The position numbers and the translations under genes were made by a program. A DNA stretch of 38,451 nt from Saksenaea vasiformis B4078. Lineage: Eukaryota; Mucoromycota; Mucoromycetes; Mucorales; Saksenaeaceae. Of this stretch, positions 37,208 through 38,451 are shown piece after piece; within the stretch, counting starts at the first letter, position 1, and every line of letters begins with the position of its first letter. Below the pieces are notes generated by a model. It did not search any database, was not told the origin of the DNA, and worked only from the letters and a program-made list of their open reading frames with translations. Location of the stretch: contig JNDT01001439.1 in NCBI GenBank assembly GCA_000697055.1, positions 1 to 38,451 of the forward strand, written 5' to 3'.

Positions 37208-38451
37208 CACTACGAGGAAAAAAATGTGCATGCAATTTAACAAACTCCGCACAACCAGATTAAGTATCAACGTCTGAACAATGTGTACTCTCGACACTCT
37301 CTTAGTTATATAGCAAAAGCAATAATATGAGCAGAAAGTATTGTACATGATGTTTATTAATTTCGATTTTGGGAGCATTTCAGTAACGAGTATGCCCTCC
37401 ACAAGCTTCGATAACTGCCTTGCACCTATCGGGCATCGATGCAATTAAGTTATCACAAACACTCTGTGGGATGGCTTCCCGTTCTTCCAACAGAGCGGCT
37501 TCCAGCTGCTCTGGTTTATGGATTAAGTGTCTCCGCTTTGCCAGACGGCGCTCCAGCTCGTCCCAGAGGAGCTCGATAGGATTTAGATCGGGACTTTTTG
37601 CAGGCCAGTCTGGCAAAACGGAGACACGATTCCTCGACTTCCATTTCTTTGTCTTCTTGCTCGTGTGGCAAGGAGCGTTATCCTCCTGGAAGAGATAACC
37701 TCCGCGCTTGTTATTCCTGAGGTATGGCAGCAGGTTCTTCTTCAGGATGTTAGTGTATGCCTCGCTGTTGATCCTGCCCTCTACTACTTGGATAGGGCCA
37801 ACTCCGCTTGCATCAAAGCAGGCCCTTACCATCACCGAGCCTCCTCCGTATTTCGTCGTTTCTTTTATGTGCTGTCCCATAAGTCCCTCTCCATCCTTCC
37901 GAAGGACGCGTTCTTTGCCATCGTTACCGATGACAAGGAATCTGGACTCATCAGACCAGACTACCTTATCCTATTGCTCCTTTGTCCAATGGACGTGATC
38001 CTTTGCCCAAGCCAGTCGTTTCTCCTTATGCTTATCGGTCAGCTTGGGTCTACGGACAGGATGTCGCGAAGAGAAGCCAAGATCGTGTACCGCTTTGGCA
38101 AATGTTCTCAATGACACCTTCATCAGGGTGTCGGAGAATATGGCGCCATGGACCTTTAGGGGCATTCGAGGATCGCGCCGAATATCTCGCTGAATAACTC
38201 TACATGACCGTTTGGAAATCTTTTTTGGTCTACCTGGTCTCGGCTTTGATACTGCAGAACCAGACTTTCTCACGTTTTTTACAATGCGTTGAACGGTTGC
38301 TCGACTGAGTCCCTTGGCCTTTGCAATCGCGCCATACGACATTCCTGCTTGGTTCATTCCATAAATCGCGGCGCGTTCTTCTGGCGAAAACTCGGTATTA
38401 GGTTTGCGTGTATTGTTTGAAATATCTGTAAGCGACATAGAGAACTTTTTT
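37208..38451 (-). mobile_element. Tc1/mariner-family transposon, cut by the window edge
   Basis: Carries the transposase reading frame described separately. The 3' end is proposed at 37208, where CACTACGAGGAAAAAAATG follows a TATA, fitting the TA target preference of this superfamily. The other end lies beyond 38451, so the terminal inverted repeat cannot be checked here. Confidence 0.6.
37380..38438 (-). pseudogene. Tc1-like transposase with one in-frame stop codon
   Basis: A cut-and-paste transposase. Read on the complement it has a start MSLTDISNNT, a helix-turn-helix (MSYGAIAKAKGLSRATVQRI), the GRPKK hook between DNA-binding modules, and the catalytic triad: first Asp in VVWSDESRF, second in FQEDNAPCHTS, Glu in SPDLNPIELLWDEL. 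There are 35 residues between the second Asp and the Glu (DD35E) where classic Tc1 has 34; an extra residue lies in LPDWPAKSP. The frame is intact over about 350 codons except for one TAG at 37971-37973, just before DKVVWSDE. That break separates the DNA-binding half from the catalytic half. Otherwise nothing is lost, so this copy died recently or is read through. Confidence 0.88.

Noticed and set aside
37971..37973. TAG in the transposase as programmed readthrough
   Set aside because: There is no downstream readthrough context that I recognise; a single inactivating mutation in a transposon copy is simpler.

Overview
This window is nuclear DNA from a fungus, most probably an early-diverging filamentous fungus (Mucoromycota-like; the lineage is inferred, not proven). 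Genes are small and split by many introns, mostly 46-60 nt, with GT(A/R)NGN donors and a CTGAC/CTAAT-type branch site near the acceptor. The set includes a myosin-motor chitin synthase, a fungal-type Trs65 TRAPPII subunit, a GH47 mannosidase, a PRL phosphatase, an RSPRY1-like SPRY/RING protein and Tc1-type transposons.

Layout. 1-4.0 kb: no convincing gene; it holds a short inverted-repeat element (about 1993-2673). 4.08-4.61 kb (+): complex I subunit NDUFA8. 6.32-7.99 kb (+): proteasome ATPase Rpt4. 8.26-8.86 kb (+): single-pass membrane protein with a PPAY motif. 9.03-9.63 kb (-): PRL-type phosphatase. 9.87-11.67 kb (-): anillin/Bud4-like protein with C2-like and PH regions. 12.59-14.65 kb (+): GH47 alpha-1,2-mannosidase. 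14.73-20.31 kb (-): one fused myosin-chitin synthase gene. 22.15-23.68 kb (+): SLC25A46/Ugo1-like carrier. 23.83-26.30 kb (-): RSPRY1-like gene. 26.59-28.08 kb (-): secreted S8 subtilisin. 29.77-30.88 kb (+): SDR oxidoreductase. 31.11-31.61 kb (+): a 97-aa membrane protein in five tiny exons. 32.17-34.51 kb (+): Trs65. 34.5 kb to the end: transposon-rich, with a broken DDE transposase fragment, a 102-bp tandem repeat and a nearly intact Tc1/mariner element running off the right edge.

These are unlinked housekeeping genes, not an operon or gene cluster. Several neighbours converge with gaps of only 85-161 bp (GH47/chitin synthase, PPAY protein/PRL, carrier/RSPRY1). There is a loose theme of wall building and the secretory route (chitin synthase, GH47, Trs65, anillin-like protein, secreted protease), but nothing shows co-regulation.

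Exon models were built by hand from splice signals and phase, and all listed models close in frame unless stated. I found no wholly new system. The most useful observations are three GC-AG introns, 17-nt and 21-nt micro-exons, a small gene hidden under a longer antisense ORF, a RING domain missing one zinc ligand, and a Tc1-type transposase stopped by a single in-frame codon.
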